Shown here piece after piece: positions 18,252-29,800 of a stretch of 64,000 bases of DNA (the stretch's first letter is position 1; the number at the start of each line of letters is the position of its first letter). The position numbers and the translations under genes are program-made. The stretch covers positions 133,232,732 through 133,296,731 of the forward strand of contig OZ023273.1 in the NCBI GenBank assembly GCA_964007475.1, written 5' to 3'. The DNA is from Hybos culiciformis (taxonomy: Eukaryota; Arthropoda; Insecta; Diptera; Hybotidae). A model generated the notes under the pieces. The model searched no databases and had not been told where the DNA came from. It saw only the letters and a program-made list of their open reading frames with translations.

Positions 18252-21200
18252 GTAAAGCGGGATAATGAAAACTCATTGGTGAACTAAGCTTCGACTTTCA
18301 CATTTTACGCTGCTCATATTTTGTCCATTCTTTATTATTAATTTCCATTATTGTTATTAATTTCTTTGTTATAAAATTTTTCGAATATTTAAAGCAATCG
18401 TATGATGTTCAAATTTATTATCACAATGTTTTTTTTTTTTGTTATCGCCGCGCACTTTTTGTAGTTGAAATTCTTTAAATCATAAGTTATTTGAAGTTTT
18501 AATAAGTATTTCATTTAACTCTTTAAATGCACATGTCTAATTAACACATTTTTCACAAGGTCAAAATTTAGAAGATGTAAGTACATATTCTAATTGAATA
18601 AATCAGATTTTTTGAATATTTCGTAGATTTGTTTCAATTCTATTTCTTTGTGGCAAGTTTTTGTTTATATTTTTGTATTCTAGATAGCCATGTAGTCATG
18701 ATGCTAATATTAGTTTCATTTTTTAGTTTTCGACTAGAGATCATACTAAACACCAATTAAGAAATATTTCTCGAAAGATTCGAATTCAACCTTTAAAAGT
18801 GTACCTAAGTATATGAAAAAATGTATAAGTACTTAATATTATACTCAAATAAATACAATTATTCCATTATTTATGTCAACGCTTCACTTAATAAATTTAA
18901 ATTTTATGTGTTTGTTTATTTGCAATATTTTTTAATACAAATAATTCATGACGTTTTAACTAATTTTATTTCTAATTTTTTTTTTTTTTTTGAATTTAAT
19001 TGCTTTCAGCTATCTTGTTGCCACTTAAAGAATTTTATGTTAGTAGAAGATATTTTTGATAACGCGGCTTATTTTTTACCATTCTATATAACAATGTAAT
19101 GTATGTCGGTTTCTTATTTGCTAAATAATTTTTTGTTATGTGTATATTTATATGTAAAAATTAAAAGCCATTAGCGATAGTTAATGAAAGAAAGGTTTAA
19201 TTTAATGTAAAATTCTAATTTTGGGAGTTTCCTTTTTTTTGTTTTAATACTAGAGAAATGCCTCATAATGAAATACGTCAATAATGATTGACATTATTAA
19301 AATTTAAATGACGTCATTTTAGTTCATTTCAAATACTTTCGACTCAATTTATGGTCAAATATATATAATAAGTATATTCGATACTACAATAAAATAACGA
19401 TGATAAGTATGCCGGAAAATTTTTGATTTAATCCCAAATTTTTCGAATTAAATAATTAATATCTTATAAAAAAAAAAAAATTATGAGATTCATCGCATCC
19501 ATAATTTGAATTCAATTAAGTAATCCAGATTTAAAAAAATTAAATAGAAAATTATTTTGTAAATTATCTTACGCAATAAACGTTATCTGCACAATGTTCT
19601 TTTTAATTTCAAGGTTTGAGAATAATTCTCATAAGAAAATATCATTGAACTCTGATATTTTAAAAATAAATTTGATCGCATGACTTTGAGCAAAATATTT
19701 TTTAATATAAACAAAACAAATAAAAAAAAATATCAGCACTAAGAATACTATTTTTATAAATATTATTATCATTTTTAATATCATAAAATGCCACCCTCAC
19801 ATTTAACGTATATTTAGCTCTTTTTCCATTTTTAAGTGCCACAATAGAAAAGAACAGGCAAAAGATATTATGGACAATTTAAAATTGAGTTCACCGAAAA
19901 TTATTGTTCGATAATCATGTGTCATCTGTCGAACAAAAATTTTCTCAGTCAATGATGAAGACCTTCTTCTCGAGGTCAGTCAATAAAATTAGCTGTACAC
20001 TGCCAAAGTCAATATTTGAGGTTTTGGTAATTCAGAAGATGTTTAAGACATTTAATTGAAGATTATTTTCAATTAAGGTTAAGTCTTGTTTAAGTATTAA
20101 AATAGAGACAGGAGCTTAATTATAAATTCGTTAATTTTTATATGTACATACATATAATTTTAAATGCCATAATTTATTAAAATAAATTATTTTTTCATTG
20201 AAAATTTGATTAACTTTCCTCCAGTTATCTTCCAGTTTCGTCCAGTTATTGCGAATTTCTTAAATAAATTATAATTACATATATAATATATGTATATAAC
20301 TATAATTTTTTCCTTATTACTTTTTGTTAAGTTCTAAAAAAAATTTAATTGCTTTTTGATTATTTGTCTTATCTTCATTTTGTCCATTAGATTTGGCGTT
20401 TTAATTAAAACAATAAATTTCATGCAATATTGATAATAATTAACTTATTATTCCCGGAATTAAAGCACGAATTGATAATTTTATTTATTTATTTATTTTT
20501 AAGTATATAGACACGCTTGTTATAGTTAAATTATATCAAATTTATTGTAATTTTTTGAAAACGTTATTCTACTAGATATAAACATAGTAGTTTTTTAGTA
20601 GATAAGTTAATGGAGAAGTTTTCTTTTCGATATATCTATTTGATCGTAATTAATTTTTTTGTATAAAATATTGAATTATAATTTGTAGTATTTTGATTTG
20701 TTCTCAAACGTCTATAAATTTAGGCATTTCTGTTAATATACATTTGTGTATATGTGAGTTCTATACAAAATTTTCTAAAATAGTTTGCTTCCAAAGCTTT
20801 TCTTAAAGAATAATTAACTTTAAAACTGTAGTTGACTTAATAATATCTTAAGTTGTGTATTATCAAGTATTTACATGTAGGTAGATTATAATGTTTACAT
20901 ATGTCTATGTCAGTAAATCTACCTTTCTTAAAGTATGTATATTACATTATGTTGGCTATTTACACCTTTTGAGACTTATGTGCTTTAAAAATAAATATTT
21001 TTAAAACGAGACTTAATTTATTAGCCACCGATTTGTATTTTGTAATAACAAACATGTGTATTTACTTATTTGCATTGATATTTATGCGAAAAAAAATATC
21101 TAAAATTAACATAATGACAAATAAACTTGTACATAATATATTATGTAGATAGTTAATGTATAGATAGATTGCATATACCTAAATGAAAAGAATAAATAGT

Positions 21201-23209
21201 TAATAAATAATTATATTAAATAATTATTTTTTTTATAGAACTATACAATATATAACATACATTTTTACATTTTTATTATACCCCACGATAATAAATTTGA
21301 ACGCGAAACAATAAAGCTCACACTTCTTGAAGTAGTTTATTCCTACATCAAATTTAAAGCAGAATAATTACTTAAAAAAAAACAAATTAATTTATAAATT
21401 ATAAATATATTTATAAAATACAAAACGTGTAATTATTTTATTATTAATCTAAATAATGTAAACTGATTAACTGCTAAATATTATCAAGCCGGAATTCTTA
21501 TTAAATTATAGTTAAAGACATAATTTTTTGTAAATCCGATTATTTCCTAACTTTCGAATTTAATTTTTCATGATTACTTCCTGTATTAATTTGCTTACGG
21601 TGTTCACAAGTTCAAATCCGAAGAAGGAAGAAATCTAATTATCTAACTTGTTTAAAAACTAAAGGAAATGAATAAAGTTTTATTTTATTTTAATTTTTGT
21701 ATTGAATGTTCGTACAAATATATGATTTTCCAAGCTCTTGCTAAATTCATTGATGTGTGGATATCTTACATAATTAGGTATAAATAAAAAAATAGAGCAG
21801 TAAGTACTTCGTAACTGGAGAAGTATTTGATTCCAAATACTTTTCGATAATGCAAATTATTGAGATCTCCATGGAATCATAGAATCTTATCTTTGTGCTT
21901 CGATGAAAATTCCAAATATGATTTACGTAGTATAGTTATAAACAGAGATATAAAAATAATAAAAATTTGAAAATAGTATCAAATAAATGCTCGAAACTTA
22001 GTAATTAATTTCTGATTTTATTTATTTTTTTTTCAAACAATAAAAATTTACAATCTATTTTTTTTTTTGTTTTAGCACAAACAAGTAAACAAGTTTGCAA
22101 TAAATAAATAAACAAATTTGAATACTGTCTTTCATTATCAATTGCTTTTTTAATTAAAAATATCAGTAAAACTTTATATATATGGGCATACACCATATGT
22201 TAGCCTTATAAGTATGTATTGTATTAGGTATTAAAAACAATAATAGATATACTGAATTTTCAAGAAAATATTTTTTTTATTCATACTAAATATATAAAAT
22301 AACAATCCAAATACATAAAATAAAAATAATGATTAAAAGCATAAAGGCCACGCAAAAAAATTTCAACTGTTTAAACAAAAATCGAAGTGTGTATGTTTGT
22401 AAGTCTCATTAAAACAAACATTAAAAAACATTTAATTTCAAAATACAAACTCGTAAGAAATGATTCGTGTCAGTCATATCGACTACTCAAATACTATTAT
22501 TATAAACGATATAATGTGGCAATGTTCACTGTACTTTTTAAAATGGATGCTGATGAATAACATCAACATTTTTGCCTAAAAATGAGAATATAATATAATT
22601 CGGTTTAAATTTTTAAATGATTTAATAATAATTTTCTAGTTTGTAGATGATATTTGATATGAAATATTTATTGGTCTACAAATATAGCTTTCAAGATTAA
22701 AATTTGAGACAAAACTTTTCCTTTCAAATTCTAAAAACCATAATTTTTTCTTTTTCAATATACATATATTTGAATATTTGTTCATAATATTATCTGCCAC
22801 TATTTCTTGTTCTAATTTCTGATTTTTTTTATAAAAATCACTTGGATCAATTAAAATATGTACCTACAACATGCATATTGCACATACTACGTATGTACTA
22901 ATAACAATCTATGTACAATCATATTGCCTTGTTTAATGTAGACGTAACAACAAATTACAATATTTTATTTTATTTTTTTTTCAAACAAAAGTCAAAGTCC
23001 GAGTTGTAATTGTAATAATGCAAAATAAATATGTTATGTGTATATTATATATGTATTTAAATTGAAGAATAGTTATAGTATAAAATAGTTGTATGTGAAA
23101 TTATGTTTAATTTAATAATCTTTTAATACATAAAATGTTCATATGCATAAAGATTTTACAAACATGAATTTTAGTAAGTATATCGACATAAATGTTCCTA
23201 ATTTTTTTT
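18252..23209. other. Intronic AT-rich DNA, no exon seen
   Basis: Nearly five kilobases with only chance-like frames (for example 18821-19099 and, on the minus strand, 22005-22196). I see no tRNA, hairpin RNA or transposon. Confidence 0.5.
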
Positions 23210-23210
23210 C

Positions 23211-23496
23211 AGATATTTTTTTCTATGATTCATGTGAGATGCTATCTTTTTAAAAAAAAAATTCAGTCAATGCAAAAATGTGTTTCAGTTCAGTTTAGGT
23301 TGGTTGTACTGTACATTTTTATCACATTTCCCATTTTTATACAAAGTCCAATAAATATTAATGTCCAACAATTAAAAGTTCTTGAAAATGATCAAGAAAA
23401 TGATTCGGCATTTTCAATTGAAAATGAATTATATACAATTATACATGATAGATGTACGCAGCACTTTAATCAAAAACAATTTTAAAGTTCAATAAA
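23211..23496 (+). CDS. Candidate terminal exon of a small secreted-peptide gene (unrecognised)
   Basis: An acceptor TTTTTTTTCAG ends at 23210. In the sequence that follows, an ATG at 23270 (or 23225 in the same frame) opens a frame ending at 23485. From 23270 it gives 71 residues. A basic start (MQKCVSVQFRLVV) leads into a hydrophobic stretch (LYIFITFPIFI), resembling a signal peptide, followed by a hydrophilic tail containing ENDQENDSAFSIENELY and ending HDRCTQHFNQKQF. AATAAA begins six bases after the stop (23491-23496). No known neuropeptide or toxin signature is seen. Supporting signs are the tail composition and the flanking signals; a chance frame remains quite possible. Confidence 0.25.
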
Positions 23497-24514
23497 ATAA
23501 GTTTTTTTATTCAAGAAAATTTTCAATATACCAATGAGAAAGAGATTTTGGCTCTATTTATTTATCTAAACGTGGACGAATTTCAACAAAAGTTTTTAAT
23601 TATAATTCGAAATGAAGTTTTCTTAAGGTTTTCATATTTACTCTAACGTCATTTATTAAACACCTTTGCCATTATTTTCAGAAATATAAAATCTCAATCC
23701 ATCACACTTGTGTACAATTTCCTCTTCTTGCCTGGCATCATGTTTTTTTTTATGCAAAAGATCTCGACTTTACTTTTCAAACTATATAAAAATGTTTCTC
23801 TTAAATTTAACGCAAACACCATAGAATTTTACGACACTGTTTTGTGTAAACACTTCCGGATTTCGATTTTCGTAAACAATTTTATTTATTATATTGTAGT
23901 AACTTTAATAATAGCATGCGCCAATTTTATTGCATCAACCTATTATCAAATCAAAGTCCAAATGTTTTCAATAGTAAACATTGTGTAATGAGAATATAAT
24001 GCATTAATTTAAATAATATAAAAATAAACTAATTTTTCAACTTAAATATAAACAGTACAGATGAAAATTTGATTTATAAATTACACGTTTCATTTATGAA
24101 TTATGCCACTATATATATCAATGTCATAAAATCAATAATTTTGCATTCAAAATACTACGGAAGGTCTAATTATTTAAATTTTTATGTGTGATACTTTCAC
24201 TTTAAAATAGAATCTTAGAGAACGTTGAAATTTGGTGTGAAATGCGACCATGAAATCAAAACTCTATCATTGATATTAAATCTAAATTAAACGGAACTGA
24301 TCATTACATTTTCATTTTATTAATTCTAAGTTTATCTTACAATTAATGTTTTCAAAATTTTCTTCATGATTTTATAAATGTGATTGTTAATAATAAAATA
24401 AAAATGTGGGCGAATATTTTGAGAATAAAACATGATAAATAAATAAAAATTACTAAAAGAATGAAAAATTAAAATAAATTGTTTTTAAGAATTGAGGTTG
24501 TCAGATCTGAGAAT

Positions 24515-24682
24515 TTAAAATGACCGAACTTTCTTCAAAATGTGTTCTACAGAAGTACGTTTACAATCTTCGTAAATTCGATCATACCTCGGAAGTCTCT
24601 TAACAGTTTCAATAGTAGATTTGAAAACGTTTTTTAATATTAGATGTTGTAAGTTTTTACCCAAAATCATACTGACCATCAT
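24515..24682 (-). pseudogene. 55-codon minus-strand frame with coding-like character
   Basis: Read on the minus strand from ATG at 24682, the frame encodes 55 residues beginning MMVSMILGKNLQHLILKNVF and containing TIETVKRLPRYDRIYEDCKR, then ending in a basic helix and stop at 24515-24517. The charged, Y/R/D-containing composition is unlike most chance frames here. Upstream the frame closes, while nearby minus-strand frames are interrupted by stops, suggesting a fragment of a decayed gene or element. I do not recognise the family. Confidence 0.25.
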
Positions 24683-24956
24683 ATTTGCCCAACTTCAATT
24701 TATGCAATCCAACAGAAGACGCCTATATCTGATATCACCCGCTTTCAACTACGAGTTTTCTAGAAGATTTTTTTTTATTACTCTTGGGAATTTTTTTCCA
24801 CAGGCAATAAAAATCAACAACCAGACAGATGCCCTTCAGACTGGCCCTAACGAGTTATTATACAACAAATATTTACTAATAATGTTTCATGTTGTTTTTT
24901 GTTTTATTTTCTTTACATTTTATTTGTTTTTATCTTAATTATTTCTCCGATAAGGA

Positions 24957-25075
24957 AATCACTTCTTTCCTTTTTTTTAATTCTATTTTTTCTCTTATTT
25001 ATCCTTTTCTTTCTCTTCTTCTTTTCTTTTTCTACTTTTCAAAAATTTTCTTTTACACATTTTTTGCTTTTAGTT
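24957..25075 (+). other. Long pyrimidine-rich tract
   Basis: The plus strand is almost all C and T here, with repeated TCTT words (such as TTTCTTTCTCTTCTTCTTTT). Frames across it encode only F, L and S and are not genes. In a plus-strand transcript this would be a strong polypyrimidine-tract protein binding region. As DNA it could form a triplex. Confidence 0.6.
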
Positions 25076-26270
25076 AGTAAGAACAACATTTTTCGTTTCG
25101 TTTTTATATATATACAGATTAAAAAATATAACATCTTATTTTGAATATTATTCTTGAATAAAATAAATAAAATAAATTTTTTCCAATCTATTAACAAATT
25201 TCAGATGAAAAGTAGATACATAACGTTATAAATTTCTATTGGCCTAATGGTTTAAAAACTATTTATTTATATTTGAGACATAAACATGATTTTATTTAAA
25301 CATTGATTCAGTAATGTTTCAAATCTAAATATTTTCATCAGTGGAAATTAATTAAGGACGTTGTGCAAAAAATTATAATAATTGTAAACCTGTAACTGTT
25401 GTATTATTATATGTTTTTATTGGAAAAAAAAAGAACTTCATTTTGTAATTAAAATTTATTATATTCTAATTATTATACATTTATAAGATTCTGTCCTATT
25501 TCGAAATAGAGTAAAATTCTTTTAACTCATTTTTTGTTTTAAATTATTTAGATAACTATTTAGATTCTTAAAATGCCTTCGATTAATTTGATATTTGTAG
25601 CAAAAAAAAAACTAAAGTAGGTACATATTATTACAATTAAATAAAATAATATTATAATTTTATCTCTAAAATGCATTTTATTGTATTACATTATTTATTC
25701 ATTTATTAATTTCAAATGAACAATTTAACATTTTACAAAATAATCTTATAAGATCAATAATTTATAAAACTAATTATATATATATTTAATTCAAATTATT
25801 AACTACAAGGTCTATGATATTTTTAAAAACAGTTGATTGTAAACTGTATTAGCTCCAATTTAAAATTTATTTTGTTTTAAAATTTTCAAAATTAATAAAA
25901 TTGAAATGTTATTCAACTTTAATAAAATTTAAGTTCAAAAACCTTAAAAAAAAAACAATTTCTTAAAATTATGATTGGAATTTTGAATTCTTCGAACACT
26001 GCACCATTTACTAAACATAATAAAATTTACATGTCGAGTTCTTACAATATATAATTATATATAACTTGCATTAACATATTGAGGGATGGATCTTATATTT
26101 TGAAAATTTATGGAATATATTTTTAATATATGGTGATTAATTAGAAAATTTTCCTTTTTTGTTACTTATTAATTAGAGGTTCGAAAATCAGAAGTATGCA
26201 AAAGGTAATGTATAAAGTCACCAGATATAGATAATTTATATTTTCTATGTTGTTCTTGTCAAAAATTTTA
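25076..26270. other. AT-rich DNA, no gene seen
   Basis: No open frame, RNA gene or repeat with support. Confidence 0.5.
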
Positions 26271-26371
26271 ATACTATAGCTCAGTGGTAGAGTGGTGGAT
26301 TGGAATTCTAAGGACCAAGGTTCGAAGCCCGAAAAAGGCATAAAGATATAATAAAAAAGATATAATAAAAG
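26271..26371 (+). mobile_element. tRNA-derived SINE fragment
   Basis: The segment has an A box TAGCTCAGTGG (26277-26287) and a perfect B box GGTTCGAAGCC (26319-26329) at tRNA-like spacing. The acceptor and T-stem do not pair well, so it is not a functional tRNA. It is followed by an A-rich tail containing two ATAAAGATATAATAAAA-type repeats (about 26340-26371), typical of a SINE 3' end. A minus-strand frame across it (GFEPWSLEFQSTTLPLSYS) is a familiar by-product of SINE sequences. Confidence 0.7.
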
Positions 26372-26810
26372 AAATAAAATTAATGACAAAAGGATAATAA
26401 TTAAATTAAAGTATGAAAATAATTTTCCTGGTAATGCAGAGAGTCATTCCTTACAAAAGTAATCAATGTTTTCTCCTGAAAAGTAATGCATCCTTATGAT
26501 CTTTCATTGATTACAGTTTCAATTCCATAAGTATTCCAGGTTTACTGGGATGTAATTAAACCTGATTTCTGTAGAGTCTAGATTCTAGAATGTAGAGTTT
26601 AAGAGACAGTCGTACAAAACAAAACTATGGAATAGAATGAATTGATTAGAAAAGATTTCAATCTAAATTTTTTCAAAATCAATTTATATTTTTGAAATAA
26701 ATTTATCATTAGAAAATTGTAAAATGGTATCTAATATAGGCTTAATTATTATTTATAAATATAAGTAGTTAATTATTAAATGACACCTAAATGTATTTTT
26801 TTCTTATTTT
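26372..26810. other. 3' flank of the glycosidase gene
   Basis: It should contain the 3' UTR of the minus-strand glycosidase gene. I see no canonical AATAAA on the minus strand in the first 300 bases. No other gene is visible. Confidence 0.4.
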
Positions 26811-29800
26811 CTATTTTTTAACATGAAAATATGATAAAGGATTGTATGGTGTTCTTGAGAATCTTTCAGGTTGAACATCAGCTCGCAATATAACCACTCC
26901 AGATGGATTAACTTTAACTTTAATTTTAGTTTGTGGGCTTAAAACACCATAATCAACATCTTCATATAAATCCTAAAATTGAATTGAAATTCAAATATTT
27001 TATCCTTTTACAATTATTAAATTCTATTCTCATACCTCAACTCTGTAACCGGTTGGTGATGTTAATCCTAATTCTCTTAGGGTTACAGCAACATCAGATG
27101 GAGTTCCTGAAATAAAAACATTTAATAATTAAACTTTTAAAAGCAAAGGCATAAGTTGTTTAATGTTTGAACATTTAAAAAATATGTAGCAAATAGTTAA
27201 AAAATGATTGATTATGATTGAAATTTTTTTATTTTAAAAATATCAGTTTTTTTTATTTAGCAATATTCTATTTTTGATATCATTTCACGACTTACCATCA
27301 GTACGTCTATTTACAAATGCAACGGCATACGAATAATATGTCTGATAAATTGGAGCTATTGGTCTAGACCAAATTTCAATTCCTTTATGTTTGTAAATAC
27401 GTCTCCCTTGAATTCCTAAAGGATCTTGATCCACAGAAATAATTTTACGATTTTGTAGAATCGATTTAAATTCCGGCCTTATGGTACGCAAATCAACAGA
27501 CATTAACAATGGTGCAGCCATTATAGCCCAGAGAGCAAATTGTGTTTTTGATTGCTCATAACTTAATCCGAAATTTCCAATGATTAACTAAACAAAAACA
27601 TAATTTGTAAATTAATTAAGTTGATAAATTCGATTGAAAATGACATACCATGTCCGGATCATTCCAATGACCTGGACCAGCGTTTGGTGCGATAGTATCC
27701 TGGTTATTTCCGTAATAATCAATTATACTCTCGACAGAAGCCCAAGAGTCCTGAATATCATCATAGTTTCTCCACAAATTGCAATGTTGTATTATTGATG
27801 AAAAATTGGGCTGAATTCCAGCGTATATTTGATACACAGGCCAACTGCACGAATAAATCATTCGTCTACCTGTTCCATTCAAATAACGACCGAACTCAGG
27901 ATATCCTTTGTCCATATCAATTGGCAATGAATAACATCCATCTAACTTCACATAATCTACATCCCAATCTGCAAATAGTGTGGCATCAAGATGTTGATAA
28001 CCTATAATTCCTGGATATCCCGCACAAGTATAGTTTCCGAAATCCTGATAGATTCCAAATTTCAATCCTCTACCATGTACCTAAAATAAAACATAATATT
28101 TAATTAACTATCGATTTTTCTATTCGAAATATTTTAAAAATTAAAAAACTGAATTTTATTATAAGCTTACGTAGTCAGCCAATGATTTCATTCCACTGGG
28201 GAATCTTCTTCGATCAGGAACTAATTGTCCTTGTGGACCTCTTGATTTTTCCAACCAACAATCATCAACATTAATATATTCATAACCTACAGCTGCATAT
28301 CCTTCAGAAACTACCAAATCCGACATAGTGCGAAATAAATTTTCACTATAATTGGAAACAAAAATAAAATTAAAATATTTTTATTATGAGCCACAAAATA
28401 TGCAATAAAATTTTTAATTCTAAATTTATAGTATGGAATGAGAAAAAAAAGCTTTATTTACGTTATTTAAACTTTTTTATTATATGAAATATGTAAAAAG
28501 CATTGGTAGTAAAATATCTTATCTTCATAAACATCTTCTTTTTTTTTTTTTTGCATATTCATGGAAAGTAAACAATTACAAGCCTATTTGCCAAGAGTAG
28601 TCTACAATTGAAGCTATTTATCTATAATGCGTTTCCAAATCTACTGTAAATTTGCAAGATAGTCTAATATTTATTATTTTTCAAATGAAACGTAGTTAAT
28701 ATTTACTGTAGCAAAATATAGTTTCTCCAACCAGTCATTTCAAATTTATGTAAAAAAAAATAAGTTAGTGAAAAAAAATATGTACTGGAATTAATTTCGA
28801 AAGTAAAAAATTATCTCCTTCTTTTAACTAAGAAAAATATAGGAAAGTTATGTACGTAAATATATATATATTCAGAAAAATATTCAGAAAAATTATTGAA
28901 CATTAGAAAAAAGAACAAAAGAAAATATTTTCCGACATTATAAAAGATCGGCTTAGGTTGTAGGCCACTTCTAAAATAAAAACCATTATAATTAAGACAG
29001 ACTTAGTTAACAAATATTTTTTTTTACTACTTAGGGTACAAGTGCCTAAGTTTATATCAGTCAATTTATTATATTCTAATACAATGTGTTAAAAATAAAT
29101 TAATTTTAATTTATAATAAATAAAAATAAAAAATAATTATTAAAATTGAAAAAAAAAAAAATCCATTATTTAAGTTTTTTTTTTGTGATAGTCTAAGCTA
29201 CTGCAAAACTAAAAGGCTTAATTTTATGGGACATAGAAATTAAAATATATTGTTTTTTTTTTATTGCAAATGATGTAAAATTTGTTTTCTATTTTTTAGA
29301 TAAGGCTTTATTATGAGTTAAAAAATTGGACGTGTGCATACAATGCGTTCGAGAAAAAAAAAAACGATAATAATAAATGAGATATACCTATTAAAATTAA
29401 AAAAACACAAAAAAAAACAATTAAGTAATTTCTTTAATTTGTGAATAATTTGCATTCAGATTCATTATCATGAACTTTGCAATTTTTTTTTTTGCTCGCC
29501 CATAAAAAATTAACAACAAAGAAGTATTGCATTTTTTTTTGTTAAATTACGCGCTTTACGCCCACATTATTTATCTTAACCTTAAACTTTAACAAATTGA
29601 TAATTTGAACGTTTAATTTTGTTTCTCTTTTTTTCTATGTTCAATATTTATTGAAAAAATAGAAAAATTAAAAATAGATAATATCATTTGTGTACGATAT
29701 TAACTATAAGCAATTATTTAACCTACATATGTTTTCAATTAATAAGACATCGAAATCACGAAATCGCAAATATATAATTTCAACAAAATAAAGGATCAGT

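Noticed and set aside
24889..25144. Frames rich in F and L suggesting membrane proteins
   Set aside because: They are translations of a pyrimidine-rich tract.
26271..26371. Functional tRNA gene
   Set aside because: A and B boxes are present but the acceptor and T stems do not pair and an A-rich repeat tail follows, so a SINE is the better reading.
27795..28007. Plus-strand frame across glycosidase exon 3
   Set aside because: It is a shadow of the conserved minus-strand catalytic exon.
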